This document shows positions 36,149 through 49,931 of a stretch of DNA of 64,000 nt, piece by piece; the stretch's first letter is position 1, and every line of letters starts with the position of its first letter. The stretch lies in NCBI GenBank assembly GCA_963971285.1, contig OZ020251.1:9362001-9426000 (forward strand), in the 5' to 3' direction. This DNA is from Astropecten irregularis (lineage: Eukaryota; Echinodermata; Asteroidea; Paxillosida; Astropectinidae). The notes beneath the pieces are model-generated. The model did no database searches. It saw only the letters and a program-made list of their open reading frames with translations, and was not told the DNA's origin. The position numbers and the translations under genes are program-made.

Positions 36149-37687
36149 TGTGTATCATTATATACGACAGCCCGCGGTCAAATCCTATATTTTGAACACG
36201 ATCTTTGAAATCTGGCTGCTCATTTCTGGGGCAGACTGAGGAAAAACAAAATTACACGTGTCTTTTTATTTTGAGTCTAGATCATAGATCTGAATTTTTG
36301 AACCTGAAGTCGCCCTGCATAGCGAAATGTGTAATGATTTATAAATCATTTTATGACGTTCTACACTGTATGTGTATTATTATATGGCAACGCGCTGTCA
36401 ACTCCAATATTTGAAACTATCTTTGAAATCTGGCTGCTCCTTTCTGGGGCAGACTGAGGAAAAACAAAATTACACGTGTCTTTTTATTTTCAGTCTAGAA
36501 CATAGATCTGAATTTTTGAACCTGAAGTCGCCCTGCATAGCGAAATCTGTAATGATTTATAAATCATGTTATGACGTTCTACACTGTATGTGTATTATAT
36601 GTGGCAGTCTAATTCTATATTTTGAACACGATCTTTGAAATCTGGCTGCTCAATTATGGGGCAAACTGAAGAAAATTCCAATTGCACTTGTCTTTTTATT
36701 TTCAGTCTAGATAAGCGATCTTAATTTCTAATCCTGAAGTCCCCCTGCGAAGCAAAATCTGTAATGATTTATAAATCATGTTATGACGTTCTACACTGTA
36801 TGTGTATTATTATATTGCAGCGCGCTGTCAAATCCAATATTTGAAAACGATCTTTGAAATCTGGCTGCTCATTTCTGGGGCAGACTGAGGAAAAACAAAA
36901 TTACACGTGTCTTTTTATTTTCAGTGTAGATCATAGATCTGAATTTTTGAACCTTAAGTCGCCCTGCATAGCGAAAACTTTAATGATTTATAAATCATGT
37001 TATGTCGTTCTACACTGTATGTTTATTATTATATGGCAGCGCGCTGTCAACTCCAATATTTGAAACTGTCTTTGAAATCTGGCTGCTCATTTCTGGGGCA
37101 GACTGAGGAAAAACAAAATTACACGTGTCTTTTTATTTTCAGTCTAGATCATAGATCTGAATTTTTGAACCTGAAGTCGCCCTGCATAGCGAAAACTTTA
37201 ATGATTTATAAATCATGTTATGACGTTCTACACTGTATGTGTATTATTATATGGCAGCGCGCTGTCAACTCCAATATTTGAAACTATCTTGGAAATCTGG
37301 CTGCTCATTTCTGGGGCAGACTGAGGAAAAACAAAATTACACGTGTCTTTTTATTTTCAGTCTAGATCATAGATCTGAATTTTTGAACCTGAAGTCGCCC
37401 TGCATAGCGAAATCTGTAATGATTTATAAATCATGTTATGACGTTCTACACTGTATGTGTATTATATGTGGCAGTCTAATTCTATATTTTGAACACGATC
37501 TTTGAAATCTGGCTTCTCAATTATGGGGCAAACTGAAGAAAATTCCAATTGTACTTGTCTTTTTATTTTCAGTCTAGATCAGCGATCTTAATTTCTAATC
37601 CTGAAGTCCCCTTGCGAAGCAAAATCTGTAATGATTTATATATCACGTTATTACGCTCAACACTTTATGCGTGTTATATTTAGAATA

Positions 37688-38220
37688 CTAAACTCAATGA
37701 AATATTATAAGTGATTCACACTAAAGTGTCGATTTTACGAAGCCCGAGGATCGATCGTACCCCCATCGTATCCTACGTAGGGCTGCAAGGCACAATTCAT
37801 AGGTCATACTACTAATAGTTTGAGGTTACTGCAGTCCCACTTATTGGGCCGTTAGAATTATTTGTTTCACGATTTTTTATTTCGTCCTTCGCACTAACGT
37901 CCCACGCTAAGCAATGCAGTAAAACATAAAATCATAAACCGATCACCTAAAAAATGTCTGAAATCAAGCGAAAACATTCCACCTCCTCCTAAAAAAATCC
38001 TAACGCGCTTTAGCAATGAGCCCGTGTACAAACCATATTACGAAGGCTGGGATCTTGACCATAATTCACTGACTATGCCAGACGACTGGCTCATGCCATG
38101 CTTAAAGGCAAGCCCATAGAGCCTGCGTGGAAAAAAATGAGTTGTGACATGAAATGGTCCTGGATTATGTTTGTCATAGTCAGTTAGATGCGGTCTAGTT
38201 TCCACCTTCGTGCATAAGTT
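37688..38220 (+). repeat. 533 bp insert, copy 11
   Basis: Left arm 37,497-37,687; right arm 38,221-38,271. Last copy with CATATTACGAAGG, which keeps a TAA stop in the minus-strand frame; its right arm has ATACGACAG like copies 9 and 10. Confidence 0.93.
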
Positions 38221-39759
38221 TGTGTATCATTATATACGACAGCCCGCGGTCAAATCCTATATTTTGAACACGATCTTTGAAATCTGGCTGCTCATTTCTG
38301 GGGCAGACTGAGGAAAAACAAAATTACACGTGTCTTTTTATTTTGAGTCTAGATCATAGATCTGAATTTTTGAACCTGAAGTCGCCCTGCATAGCGAAAT
38401 GTGTAATGATTTATAAATCATTTTATGACGTTCTACACTGTATGTGTATTATTATATGGCAACGCGCTGTCAACTCCAATATTTGAAACTATCTTTGAAA
38501 TCTGGCTGCTCCTTTCTGGGGCAGACTGAGGAAAAACAAAATTACACGTGTCTTTTTATTTTCAGTCTAGAACATAGATCTGAATTTTTGAACCTGAAGT
38601 CGCCCTGCATAGCGAAATCTGTAATGATTTATAAATCATGTTATGACGTTCTACACTGTATGTGTATTATATGTGGCAGTCTAATTCTATATTTTGAACA
38701 CGATCTTTGAAATCTGGCTGCTCAATTATGGGGCAAACTGAAGAAAATTCCAATTGCACTTGTCTTTTTATTTTCAGTCTAGATAAGCGATCTTAATTTC
38801 TAATCCTGAAGTCCCCCTGCGAAGCAAAATCTGTAATGATTTATAAATCATGTTATGACGTTCTACACTGTATGTGTATTATTATATTGCAGCGCGCTGT
38901 CAAATCCAATATTTGAAAACGATCTTTGAAATCTGGCTGCTCATTTCTGGGGCAGACTGAGGAAAAACAAAATTACACGTGTCTTTTTATTTTCAGTGTA
39001 GATCATAGATCTGAATTTTTGAACCTTAAGTCGCCCTGCATAGCGAAAACTTTAATGATTTATAAATCATGTTATGACGTTCTACACTGTATGTTTATTA
39101 TTATATGGCAGCGCGCTGTCAACTCCAATATTTGAAACTGTCTTTGAAATCTGGCTGCTCATTTCTGGGGCAGACTGAGGAAAAACAAAATTACACGTGT
39201 CTTTTTATTTTCAGTCTAGATCATAGATCTGAATTTTTGAACCTGAAGTCGCCCTGCATAGCGAAAACTTTAATGATTTATAAATCATGTTATGACGTTC
39301 TACACTGTATGTGTATTATTATATGGCAGCGCGCTGTCAACTCCAATATTTGAAACTATCTTGGAAATATGGCTGCTCATTTCTGGGGCAGACTGAGGAA
39401 AAACAAAATTACACGTGTCTTTTTATTTTCAGTCTAGATCATAGATCTGAATTTTTGAACCTGAAGTCGCCCTGCATAGCGAAATCTGTAATGATTTATA
39501 AATCATGTTATGACGTTCTACACTGTATGTGTATTATATGTGGCAGTCTAATTCTATATTTTGAACACGATCTTTGAAATCTGGCTGCTCAATTATGGGG
39601 CAAACTGAAGATAATTCCAATTGTACTTGTCTTTTTATTTTCAGTCTAGATCAGCGATCTAAATTTCTAATCCTGAAGTCCCCTTGCGAAGCAAAATCTG
39701 TAATGATTTATATATCACGTTATTACGCTCAACACTTTATGCGTGTTATATTTAGAATA

Positions 39760-40292
39760 CTAAACTCAATGAAATATTATAAGTGATTCACACTAAAGTG
39801 TCGATTTTACGAAGCCCGAGGATCGATCGTACCCCCATCGTATCCTACGTAGGGCTGCAAGGCACAATTCATAGGTCATACTACTAATAGTTTGAGGTTA
39901 CTGCAGTCCCACTTATTGGGCCGTTAGAATTATTTGTTTCACGATTTTTTATTTCATCCTTCGCACTAACGTCCCACGCTAAGCAATGCAGTAAAACATA
40001 AAATCATAAACCGATCACCTAAAAAATGTCTGAAATCAAGCGAAAACATTCCACCTCCTCCTAAAAAAATCCTAACGCGCTTTAGCAATGAGCCCGTGTA
40101 CAAACCATATAACGAAGGCTGGGATCTTGACCATAATTCACTGACTATGCCAGACGACTGGCTCATGCCATGCTTAAAGGCAAGCCCATAGAGCCTGCGT
40201 GGAAAAAAATGAGTTGTGACACGAAATGGTCCTGGATTATGTTTGTCATAGTCAGTTAGATGCGGTCTAGTTTCCACCTTCGTGCATAAGTT
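39760..40292 (+). repeat. 533 bp insert, copy 12
   Basis: Left arm 39,569-39,759; right arm 40,293-40,343. First copy with CATATAACGAAGG (base 40,111), shared by all later copies. Private variants: ATTTCATCCTTCG, CACGAAATGG and CAGCGCGCGG in the right arm. Confidence 0.93.
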
Positions 40293-41402
40293 TGTGTATC
40301 ATTATATATGACAGCGCGCGGTCAAATCCTATATTTTGAACACGATCTTTGAAATCTGGCTGCTCATTTCTGGGGCAGACTGAGGAAAAACAAAATTACA
40401 CGTGTCTTTTTATTTTCAGTCTAGATCATAGATCTGAATTTTTGAACCTGGAGTCGCCCTGCATAGCGAAATCTGTAATGATATATAAATTATGTTATGA
40501 CGTTCTACAATGTATGTGTATTATTATATGGCAGCGCGCTGTCAAATCCAATATTTGAAAACGATCTTTGAAATCTGGCTGCTCATTTCTGGGGCAGACT
40601 GAGGAAAAACAAAATTACACGTGTCTTTTTATTTTCAGTCTAGATCATAGATCTGAAATTTTGAACCTTAAGTCGCCCTGCATAGCGAAAACTTTAATGA
40701 TTTATAAGTCATGTTATGACGTTCTACACTGTATGTGTATTATTGTATGGCAGCGCGCTGACAACTCCAATATTTGAAACTATCTTGGAAATCTGGCTGC
40801 TCATTTCTGGGGCAGACTGAGGAAAAACAAAATTACACGTGTCTTTTTATTTTCAGTCTAGATCATAGATCTGAATTTTTGAACCTGAAGTCGCCCTGCA
40901 TAGCGAAAACTTTAATGATTTATAAATCATGTTATGACGTTCTACACTGTATGTGTATTATTGTATGGCAGCGCGCCGTCAAATCCAATATTTGAAAACG
41001 ATCTTTGAAATCTGGCTGGTCATTTCTGGGGCAGACTGAGGAAAAACAAAATTACACGTGTCTTTTTATTTTCAGTCTAGATCATAGATCTGAATTTTTA
41101 AACCTGAAGTCGCCCTGCATAGCGAAATCTGTAATGATTTATAAATCATGTTATGACGTTCTACACTGTATGTGTATTATATGTGGCAGTCTAATTCTAT
41201 ATTTTGAACACGATCTTTGAAATCTGGCTGCTCAATTATGGGGCAAACTGAAGAAAATTCCAATTGTACTTGTCTTTTTATTTTCAGTCTAGATCAGCGA
41301 CCTAAATTTCTAATCCTGAAGTCCCCTTGCGAAGCAAAATCTGTAATGATTTATATATCACGTTATTACGCTCAACACTTTATGCGTGTTATATTTAGAA
41401 TA

Positions 41403-41935
41403 CTAAACTCAATGAAATATTATAAGTGATTCACACTAAAGTGTCGATTTTACGAAGCCCGAGGATCGATCGTACCCCCATCGTATCCTACGTAGGGCTG
41501 CAAGGCACAATTCATAGGTCATACTACTAATAGTTTGAGGTTACTGCAGTCCCACTTATTGGGCCGTTAGAATTATTTGTTTCACGATTTTTTATTTCGT
41601 CCTTCGCACTAACGTCCCACGCTAAGCAATGCAGTAAAACATAAAATCGTAAACCGATCACCTAAAAAATGTCTGAAATCAAGCGAAAACATTCCACCTC
41701 CTCCTAAAAAAATCCTAACGCGCTTTAGCAATGAGCCCGTGTACAAACCATATAACGAAGGCTGGGATCTTGACCATAATTCACTGACTATGCCAGACGA
41801 CTGGCTCATGCCATGCTTAAAGGCAAGCCCATAGAGCCTGCGTGGAAAAAAATGAGTTGTGACATGAAATGGTCCTGGATTATGTTTGTCATAGTCAGTT
41901 AGATGCGGTCTAGTTTCCACCTTCGTGCATAAGTT
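41403..41935 (+). repeat. 533 bp insert, copy 13
   Basis: Left arm 41,212-41,402; right arm 41,936-41,986. Private variant ATAAAATCGTAAACC. Confidence 0.93.
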
Positions 41936-43044
41936 TGTGTATCATTATATATGACAGCCCGCGGTCAAATCCTATATTTTGAACACGATCTTTGAAATCT
42001 GGCTGCTCATTTCTGGGGCAGACTGAGGAAAAACAAAATTACACGTGTCTTTTTATTTTCAGTCTAGATCATAGATCTGAATTTTTGAACCTGGAGTCGC
42101 CCTGCATAGCGAAATCTGTAATGATATATAAATCATGTTATGACGTTCTACAATGTATGTGTATTATTATATGGCAGCGCGCTGTCAAATCCAATATTTG
42201 AAAACGATCTTTGAAATCTGGCTGCTCATTTCTGGGGCAGACTGAGGAAAAACAAAATTACACGTGTCTTTTTATTTTCAGTCTAGATCATAGATCTGAA
42301 ATTTTGAACCTTAAGTCGCCCTGCATAGCGAAAACTTTAATGATTTATAAGTCATGTTATGACGTTCTACACTGTATGTGTATTATTGTATGGCAGCGCG
42401 CTGACAACTCCAATATTTGAAACTATCTTGGAAATCTGGCTGCTCATTTCTGGGGCAGACTGAGGAAAAACAAAATTACACGTGTCTTTTATTTTCAGTC
42501 TAGATCATAGATCTGAATTTTTGAACCTGAAGTCGCCCTGCATAGCGAAAACTTTAATGATTTATAAATCATGTTATGACGTTCTACACTGTATGTGTAT
42601 TATTGTATGGCAGCGCGCTGTCAAATCCAATATTTGAAAACGATCTTTGAAATCTGGCTGGTCATTTCTGGGGCAGACTGAGGAAAAACAAAATTACACG
42701 TGTCTTTTTATTTTCAGTCTAGATCATAGATCTGAATTTTTGAACCTGAAGTCGCCCTGCATAGCGAAATCTGTAATGATTTATAAATCATGTTATGACG
42801 TTCTACACTGTATGTGTATTATATGTGGCAGTCTAATTCTATATTTTGAACACGATCTTTGAAATCTGGCTGCTCAATTATGGGGCAAACTGAAGAAAAT
42901 TCCAATTGTACTTGTCTTTTTATTTTCAGTCTAGATCAGCGACCTAAATTTCTAATCCTGAAGTCCCCTTGCGAAGCAAAATCTGTAATGATTTATATAT
43001 CACGTTATTACGCTCAACACTTTATGCGTGTTATATTTAGAATA

Positions 43045-43577
43045 CTAAACTCAATGAAATATTATAAGTGATTCACACTAAAGTGTCGATTTTACGAAGC
43101 CCGAGGATCGATCGTACCCCCATCGTATCCTACGTAGGGCTGCAAGGCACAATTTATAGGTCATACTACTAATAGTTTGAGGTTACTGCAGTCCCACTTA
43201 TTGGGCCGTTAGAATTATTTGTTTCACGATTTTTTATTTCGTCCTTCGCACTAACGTCCCACGCTAAGCAATGCAGTAAAACATAAAATCATAAACCGAT
43301 CACCTAAAAAATGTCTGAAATCAAGCGAAAACATTCCACCTCCTCCTAAAAAAATCCTAACGCGCTTTAGCAATGAGCCCGTGTACAAACCATATAACGA
43401 AGGCTGGGATCTTGACCATAATTCACTGACTATGCCAGACGACTGGCTCATGCCATGCTTAAAGGCAAGCCCATAGAGCCTGCGTGGAAAAAAATGAGTT
43501 GTGACATGAAATGGTCCTGGATTATGTTTGTCATAGTCAGTTAGAAGCGGTCTAGTTTCTACCTTCGTGCATAAGTT
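43045..43577 (+). repeat. 533 bp insert, copy 14
   Basis: Left arm 42,854-43,044; right arm 43,578-43,628. Carries CACAATTTATAGG, and AGAAGCGGTCTAGTTTCTACC split into AGAAGCGG and TTTCTACC markers shared with copy 15. Confidence 0.93.
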
Positions 43578-44469
43578 TGTGTATCATTATATATGACAGC
43601 CCGCGGTCAAATCCTATATTTTGAACACGATCTTTGAAATCTGGCTGCTCATTTCTGGGGCAGACTGAGGAAAAACAAAATTACACGTGTCTTTTTATTT
43701 TCAGTCTAGATCATAGATCTGAATTTTTGAACCTGGAGTCGCCCTGCATAGCGAAAACTGTAATGATTTATAAATCATGTTATGACGTTCTACACTGTAT
43801 GTGTATTATTATATGGCAGCGCGCTGTCAAATCCAATATTTGAAAACGATCTTTGAAATCTGGCTGCTCATTTCTGGGGCAGACTGAGGAAAAACAAAAT
43901 TACACGTGTCTTTTTATTTTCAGTCTAGATCATAGATCTGAAATTTTGAACCTTAAGTCGCCCTGCATAGCGAAAACTTTAATGATTTATAAATCATGTT
44001 ATGACGTTCTACACTGTATGTGTATTATTGTATGGCAGCGCGCTGTCAAATCCAATATTTGAAAACGATCTTTGAAATCTGGCTGGTCATTTCTGGGGCA
44101 GACTGAGGAAAAACAAAATTACACGTGTCTTTTTATTTTCAGTCTAGATCATAGATCTGAATTTTTGAACCTGAAGTCGCCCTGCATAGCGAAATCTGTA
44201 ATGATTTATAAATCATGTTTTGACGTTCTACACTGTATGTGTATTATATGTGGCAGTCTAATTCTATATTTTGAACACGATCTTTGAAATCTGGCTGCTC
44301 AATTATGGGGCAAACTGAAGAAAATTCCAATTGTACTTGTCTTTTTATTTTCAGTCTAGATCAGCGACCTAAATTTCTAATCCTGAAGTCCCCTTGCGAA
44401 GCAAAATCTGTAATGATTTATATATCACGTTATTACGCTCAACACTTTATGCGTGTTATATTTAGAATA

Positions 44470-45002
44470 CTAAACTCAATGAAATATTATAAGTGATTCA
44501 CACTAAAGTGTCGATTTTACGAAGCCCGAGGATCGATCGTACCCCCATCGTATCCTACGTAAGGCTGCAAGGCACAATTCATAGGTCATACTACTAATAG
44601 TTTGAGGTTACTGCAGTCCCACTTATTGGGCCGTTAGAATTATTTGTTTCACGATTTTTTATTTCGTCCTTCGCACTAACGTCCCACGCTAAGCAATGCA
44701 GTAAAACATAAAATCATAAACCGATCACCTAAAAAATGTCTGAAATCAAGCGAAAACATTCCACCTCCTCCTAAAAAAATCCTAACGCGCTTTAGCAATG
44801 AGCCCGTGTACAAACCATATAACGAAGGCTGGGATCTTGACCATAATTCACTGACTATGCCAGACGACTGGCTCATGCCATGCTTAAAGGCAAGCCCATA
44901 GAGCCTGCGTGGAAAAAAATGAGTTGTGACATGAAATGGTCCTGGATTATGTTTGTCATAGTCAGTTAGAAGCGGTCTAGTTTCTACCTTCGTGCATAAG
45001 TT
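44470..45002 (+). repeat. 533 bp insert, copy 15
   Basis: Left arm 44,279-44,469; right arm 45,003-45,053. Shares AGAAGCGG and TTTCTACC with copy 14, and CCTACGTAAGG with copies 16 and 17. It sits between the two subgroups as a recombinant or intermediate. Confidence 0.93.
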
Positions 45003-46112
45003 TGTGTATCATTATATATGACAGCCCGCGGTCAAATCCTATATTTTGAACACGATCTTTGAAATCTGGCTGCTCATTTCTGGGGCAGACTGAGGAAAAA
45101 CAAAATTACACGTGTCTTTTTATTTTCAGTCTAGATCATAGATCTGAATTTTTGAACCTGGAGTCGCCCTGCATAGCGAAAACTGTAATGATTTATAAAT
45201 CATGTTATGACGTTCTACACTGTATGTGTATTATTATATGGCAGCGCGCTGTCAAATCCAATATTTGAAAACGATCTTTGAAATCTGGCTGCTCATTTCT
45301 GGGGCAGACTGAGGAAAAACAAAATTACACGTGTCTTTTTATTTTCAGTCTAGATCATAGATCTGAAATTTTGAACCTTAAGTCGCCCTGCATAGCGAAA
45401 ACTTTAATGATTTATAAGTCATGTTATGACGTTCTACACTGTATGTGTATAATTGTATGGCAGCGCGCTGACAACTCCAATATTTGAAACTATCTTGGAA
45501 ATCTGGCTGCTCATTTCTGGGGCAGACTGAGGAAAAACAAAATTACACGTGTCTTTTTATTTTCAGTCTAGATCATAGATCTGAATTTTTGAACCTGAAG
45601 TCGCCCTGCATAGCGAAAACTTTAATGATTTATAAATCATGTTATGACGTTCTACACTGTATGTGTATTATTGTATGGCAGCGCGCTGTCAAATCCAATA
45701 TTTGAAAACGATCTTTGAAATCTGGCTGGTCATTTCTGGGGCAGACTGAGGAAAAACAAAATTACACGTGTCTTTTTATTTTCAGTCTAGATCATAGATC
45801 TGAATTTTTGAACCTGAAGTCGCCCTGCATAGCGAAATCTGTAATGATTTATAAATCATGTTATGACGTTCTACACTGTATGTGTATTATATGTGGCAGT
45901 CTAATTCTATATTTTGAACACGATCTTTGAAATCTGGCTGCTCAATTATGGGGCAAACTGAAGAAAATTCCAATTGTACTTGTCTTTTTATTTTCAGTCT
46001 AGATCAGCGACCTAAATTTCTAATCCTGAAGTCCCCTTGCGAAGCAAAATCTGTAATGATTTATATATCACGTTATTACGCTCAACACTTTATGCGTGTT
46101 ATATTTAGAATA

Positions 46113-46645
46113 CTAAACTCAATGAAATATTATAAGTGATTCACACTAAAGTGTCGATTTTACGAAGCCCGAGGATCGATCGTACCCCCATCGTATCCTA
46201 CGTAAGGCTGCAAGGCACAATTCATAGGTCATACTACTAATAGTTTGAGGTTACTGCAGTCCCACTTATTGGGCCGTTAGAATTATTTGTTTCACGATTT
46301 TTTATTTCGTCCTTCGCACTAACGTCCCACGCTAAGCAATGCAGTAAAACATAAAATCATAAACCGATCACCTAAAAAATATCTGAAATCAAGCGAAAAC
46401 ATTCCACCTCCTCCTAAAAAAATCCTAACGCGCTTTAGCAATGAGCCCGTGTACAAACCATATAACGAAGGCTGGGATCTTGACCATAATTCACTGACTA
46501 TGCCAGACGACTGGCTCATACCATGCTTAAAGGCAAGCCCATAGAGCCTGCGTGGAAAAAAATGAGTTGTGACATGAAATGGTCCTGGATTATGTTTGTC
46601 ATAGTCAGTTAGATGCGGTCTAGTTTCCACCTTCGTGCATAAGTT
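46113..46645 (+). repeat. 533 bp insert, copy 16
   Basis: Left arm 45,922-46,112; right arm 46,646-46,696. Combines CCTACGTAAGG with AAAAATATCTG and GCTCATACCATGC. Confidence 0.93.
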
Positions 46646-47755
46646 TGTGTATCATTATATATGACAGCCCGCGGTCAAATCCTATATTTTGAACACGATC
46701 TTTGAAATCTGGCTGCTCATTTCTGGGGCAGACTGAGGAAAAACAAAATTACACGTGTCTTTTTATTTTCAGTCTAGATCATAGATCTGAATTTTTGAAC
46801 CTGGAGTCGCCCTGCATAGCGAAATCTGTAATGATATATAAATCATGTTATGACGTTCTACAATGTATGTGTATTATTATATGGCAGCGCGCTGTCAAAT
46901 CCAATATTTGAAAACGATCTTTGAAATCTGGCTGCTCATTTCTGGGGCAGACTGAGGAAAAACAAAATTACACGTGTCTTTTTATTTTCAGTCTAGATCA
47001 TAGATCTGAAATTTTGAACCTTAAGTCGCCCTGCATAGCGAAAACTTTAATGATTTATAAGTCATGTTATGACGTTCTACACTGTATGTGTATAATTGTA
47101 TGGCAGCGCGCTGACAACTCCAATATTTGAAACTATCTTGGAAATCTGGCTGCTCATTTCTGGGGCAGACTGAGGAAAAACAAAATTACACGTGTCTTTT
47201 TATTTTCAGTCTAGATCATAGATCTGAATTTTTGAACCTGAAGTCGCCCTGCATAGCGAAAACTTTAATGATTTATAAATCATGTTATGACGTTCTACAC
47301 TGTATGTGTATTATTGTATGGCAGCGCGCTGTCAAATCCAATATTTGAAAACGATCTTTGAAATCTGGCTGGTCATTTCTGGGGCAGACTGAGGAAAAAC
47401 AAAATTACACGTGTCTTTTTATTTTCAGTCTAGATCATAGATCTGAATTTTTGAACCTGAAGTCGCCCTGCATAGCGAAATCTGTAATGATTTATAAATC
47501 ATGTTATGACGTTCTACACTGTAAGTGTATTATATGTGGCAGTCTAATTCTATATTTTGAACACGATCTTTGAAATCTGGCTGCTCAATTATGGGGCAAA
47601 CTGAAGAAAATTCCAATTGTACTTGTCTTTTTATTTTCAGTCTAGATCAGCGACCTAAATTTCTAATCCTGAAGTCCCCTTGCGAAGCAAAATCTGTAAT
47701 GATTTATATATCACGTTATTACGCTCAACACTTTATGCGTGTTATATTTAGAATA

Positions 47756-48288
47756 CTAAACTCAATGAAATATTATAAGTGATTCACACTAAAGTGTCGA
47801 TTTTACGAAGCCCGAGGATCGATCGTACCCCCATCGTATCCTACGTAAGGCTGCAAGGCACAATTCATAGGTCATACTACTAATAGTTTGAGGTTACTGC
47901 AGTCCCACTTATTGGGCCGTTAGAATTATTTGTTTCACGATTTTTTATTTCGTCCTTCGCACTAACGTCCCACGCTAAGCAATGCAGTAAAACATAAAAT
48001 CATAAACCGATCACCTAAAAAATATCTGAAATCAAGCGAAAACATTCCACCTCCTCCTAAAAAAATCCTAACGCGCTTTAGCAATGAGCCCGTGTACAAA
48101 CCATATAACGAAGGCTGGGATCTTGACCATAATTCACTGACTATGCCAGACGACTGGCTCATACCATGCTTAAAGGCAAGCCCATAGAGCCTGCGTGGAA
48201 AAAAATGAGTTGTGACATGAAATGGTCCTGGATTATGTTTGTCATAGTCAGTTAGATGCGGTCTAGTTTCCACCTTCGTGCATAAGTT
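47756..48288 (+). repeat. 533 bp insert, copy 17
   Basis: Left arm 47,565-47,755; right arm 48,289-48,339. Same marker set as copy 16, one 1,643 bp unit downstream. Confidence 0.93.
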
Positions 48289-49398
48289 TGTGTATCATTA
48301 TATATGACAGCCCGCGGTCAAATCCTATATTTTGAACACGATCTTTGAAATCTGGCTGCTCATTTCTGGGGCAGACTGAGGAAAAACAAAATTACACGTG
48401 TCTTTTTATTTTCAGTCTAGATCATAGATCTGAATTTTTGAACCTGGAGTCGCCCTGCATAGCGAAATCTGTAATGATATATAAATCATGTTATGACGTT
48501 CTACAATGTATGTGTATTATTATATGGCAGCGCGCTGTCAAATCCAATATTTGAAAACGATCTTTGAAATCTGGCTGCTCATTTCTGGGGCAGACTGAGG
48601 AAAAACAAAATTACACGTGTCTTTTTATTTTCAGTCTAGATCATAGATCTGAAATTTTGAACCTTAAGTCGCCCTGCATAGCGAAAACTTTAATGATTTA
48701 TAAGTCATGTTATGACGTTCTACACTGTATGTGTATTATTGTATGGCAGCGCGCTGACAACTCCAATATTTGAAACTATCTTGGAAATCTGGCTGCTCAT
48801 TTCTGGGGCAGACTGAGGAAAAACAAAATTACACGTGTCTTTTTATTTTCAGTCTAGATCATAGATCTGAATTTTTGAACCTGAAGTCGCCCTGCATAGC
48901 GAAAACTTTAATGATTTATAAATCATGTTATGACGTTCTACACTGTATGTGTATTATTGTATGGCAGCGCGCTGTCAAATCCAATATTTGAAAACGATCT
49001 TTGAAATCTGGCTGGTCATTTCTGGGGCAGACTGAGGAAAAACAAAATTACACGTGTCTTTTTATTTTCAGTCTAGATCATAGATCTGAATTTTTGAACC
49101 TGAAGTCGCCCTGCATAGCGAAATCTGTAATGATTTATAAATCATGTTATGACGTTCTACACTGTATGTGTATTATATGTGGCAGTCTAATTCTATATTT
49201 TGAACACGATCTTTGAAATCTGGCTGCTCAATTATGGGGCAAACTGAAGAAAATTCCAATTGTACTTGTCTTTTTATTTTCAGTCTAGATCAGCGACCTA
49301 AATTTCTAATCCTGAAGTCCCCTTGCGAAGCAAAATCTGTAATGATTTATATATCACGTTATTACGCTCAACACTTTATGCGTGTTATATTTAGAATA

Positions 49399-49931
49399 CT
49401 AAACTCAATGAAATATTATAAGTGATTCACACTAAAGTGTCGATTTTACGAAGCCCGAGGATCGATCGTACCCCCATCGTATCCTACGTAGGGCTGCAAG
49501 GCACAATTCATAGGTCATACTACTAATAGTTTGAGGTTACTGCAGTCCCACTTATTGGGCCGTTAGAATTATTTGTTTCACGATTTTTTATTTCGTCCTT
49601 CGCACTAACGTCCCACGCTAAGCAATGCAGTAAAACATAAAATCATAAACCGATCACCTAAAAAATATCTGAAATCAAGCGAAAACATTCCACCTCCTCC
49701 TAAAAAAATCCTAACGCGCTTTAGCAATGAGCCCGTGTACAAACCATATAACGAAGGCTGGGATCTTGACCATAATTCACTGACTATGCCAGACGACTGG
49801 CTCATACCATGCTTAAAGGCAAGCCCATAGAGCCTGCGTGGAAAAAAATGAGTTGTGACATGAAATGGTCCTGGATTATGTTTGTCATAGTCAGTTAGAT
49901 GCGGTCTAGTTTCCACCTTCGTGCATAAGTT
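49399..49931 (+). repeat. 533 bp insert, copy 18 (reference copy for hairpins)
   Basis: Left arm 49,208-49,398; right arm 49,932-49,982. Inverted repeats visible: ACACT-AA-AGTGT (49,429-49,440); a bulged stem GGATCGAT paired with ATCGTATCC around a 9-base loop (49,459-49,484); palindrome CCTACGTAGG (49,483-49,492); and GCCAG-ACGA-CTGGC (49,788-49,801). The left flank TGCGTGTTATATTTAG and right flank TGTGTATCATTATAT represent the same monomer segment. Confidence 0.93.

Larger units (their letters stand above)
33353..36638 (+). repeat. 1,643 bp HOR pair containing inserts 9 and 10
   Basis: 33,357 and 35,000, and 34,562 and 36,205, lie 1,643 bp apart. Shared rare markers are TGGGCAGTTAGAATT in the insert, ATATACGACAG in the right arm, TTATTTTGAGTCTAG in the following monomer and ATCTGGCTTCTCAATTATGG in the B left arm. 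The right end is approximate. Confidence 0.88.
36201..40344 (+). repeat. 2,072 bp HOR, two copies
   Basis: 36,205, 36,854 and 37,239 recur at 38,277, 38,926 and 39,311. Each unit has an insert and a B/A hybrid monomer (hybrids 7 and 8 at 36,630-36,848 and 38,702-38,920). Its length equals 533 + 242 + monomers of 218, 212, 219, 218, 218 and 212 bp. The second copy ends with insert 12, where the younger subfamily begins. Confidence 0.88.

Noticed and set aside
49441..49492. tRNA-derived SINE (Pol III B-box) on the minus strand of the insert
   Set aside because: CGATCGATCC resembles GGTTCGATCC, but I find no convincing A-box at the right distance, no terminator and no poly-A tail.
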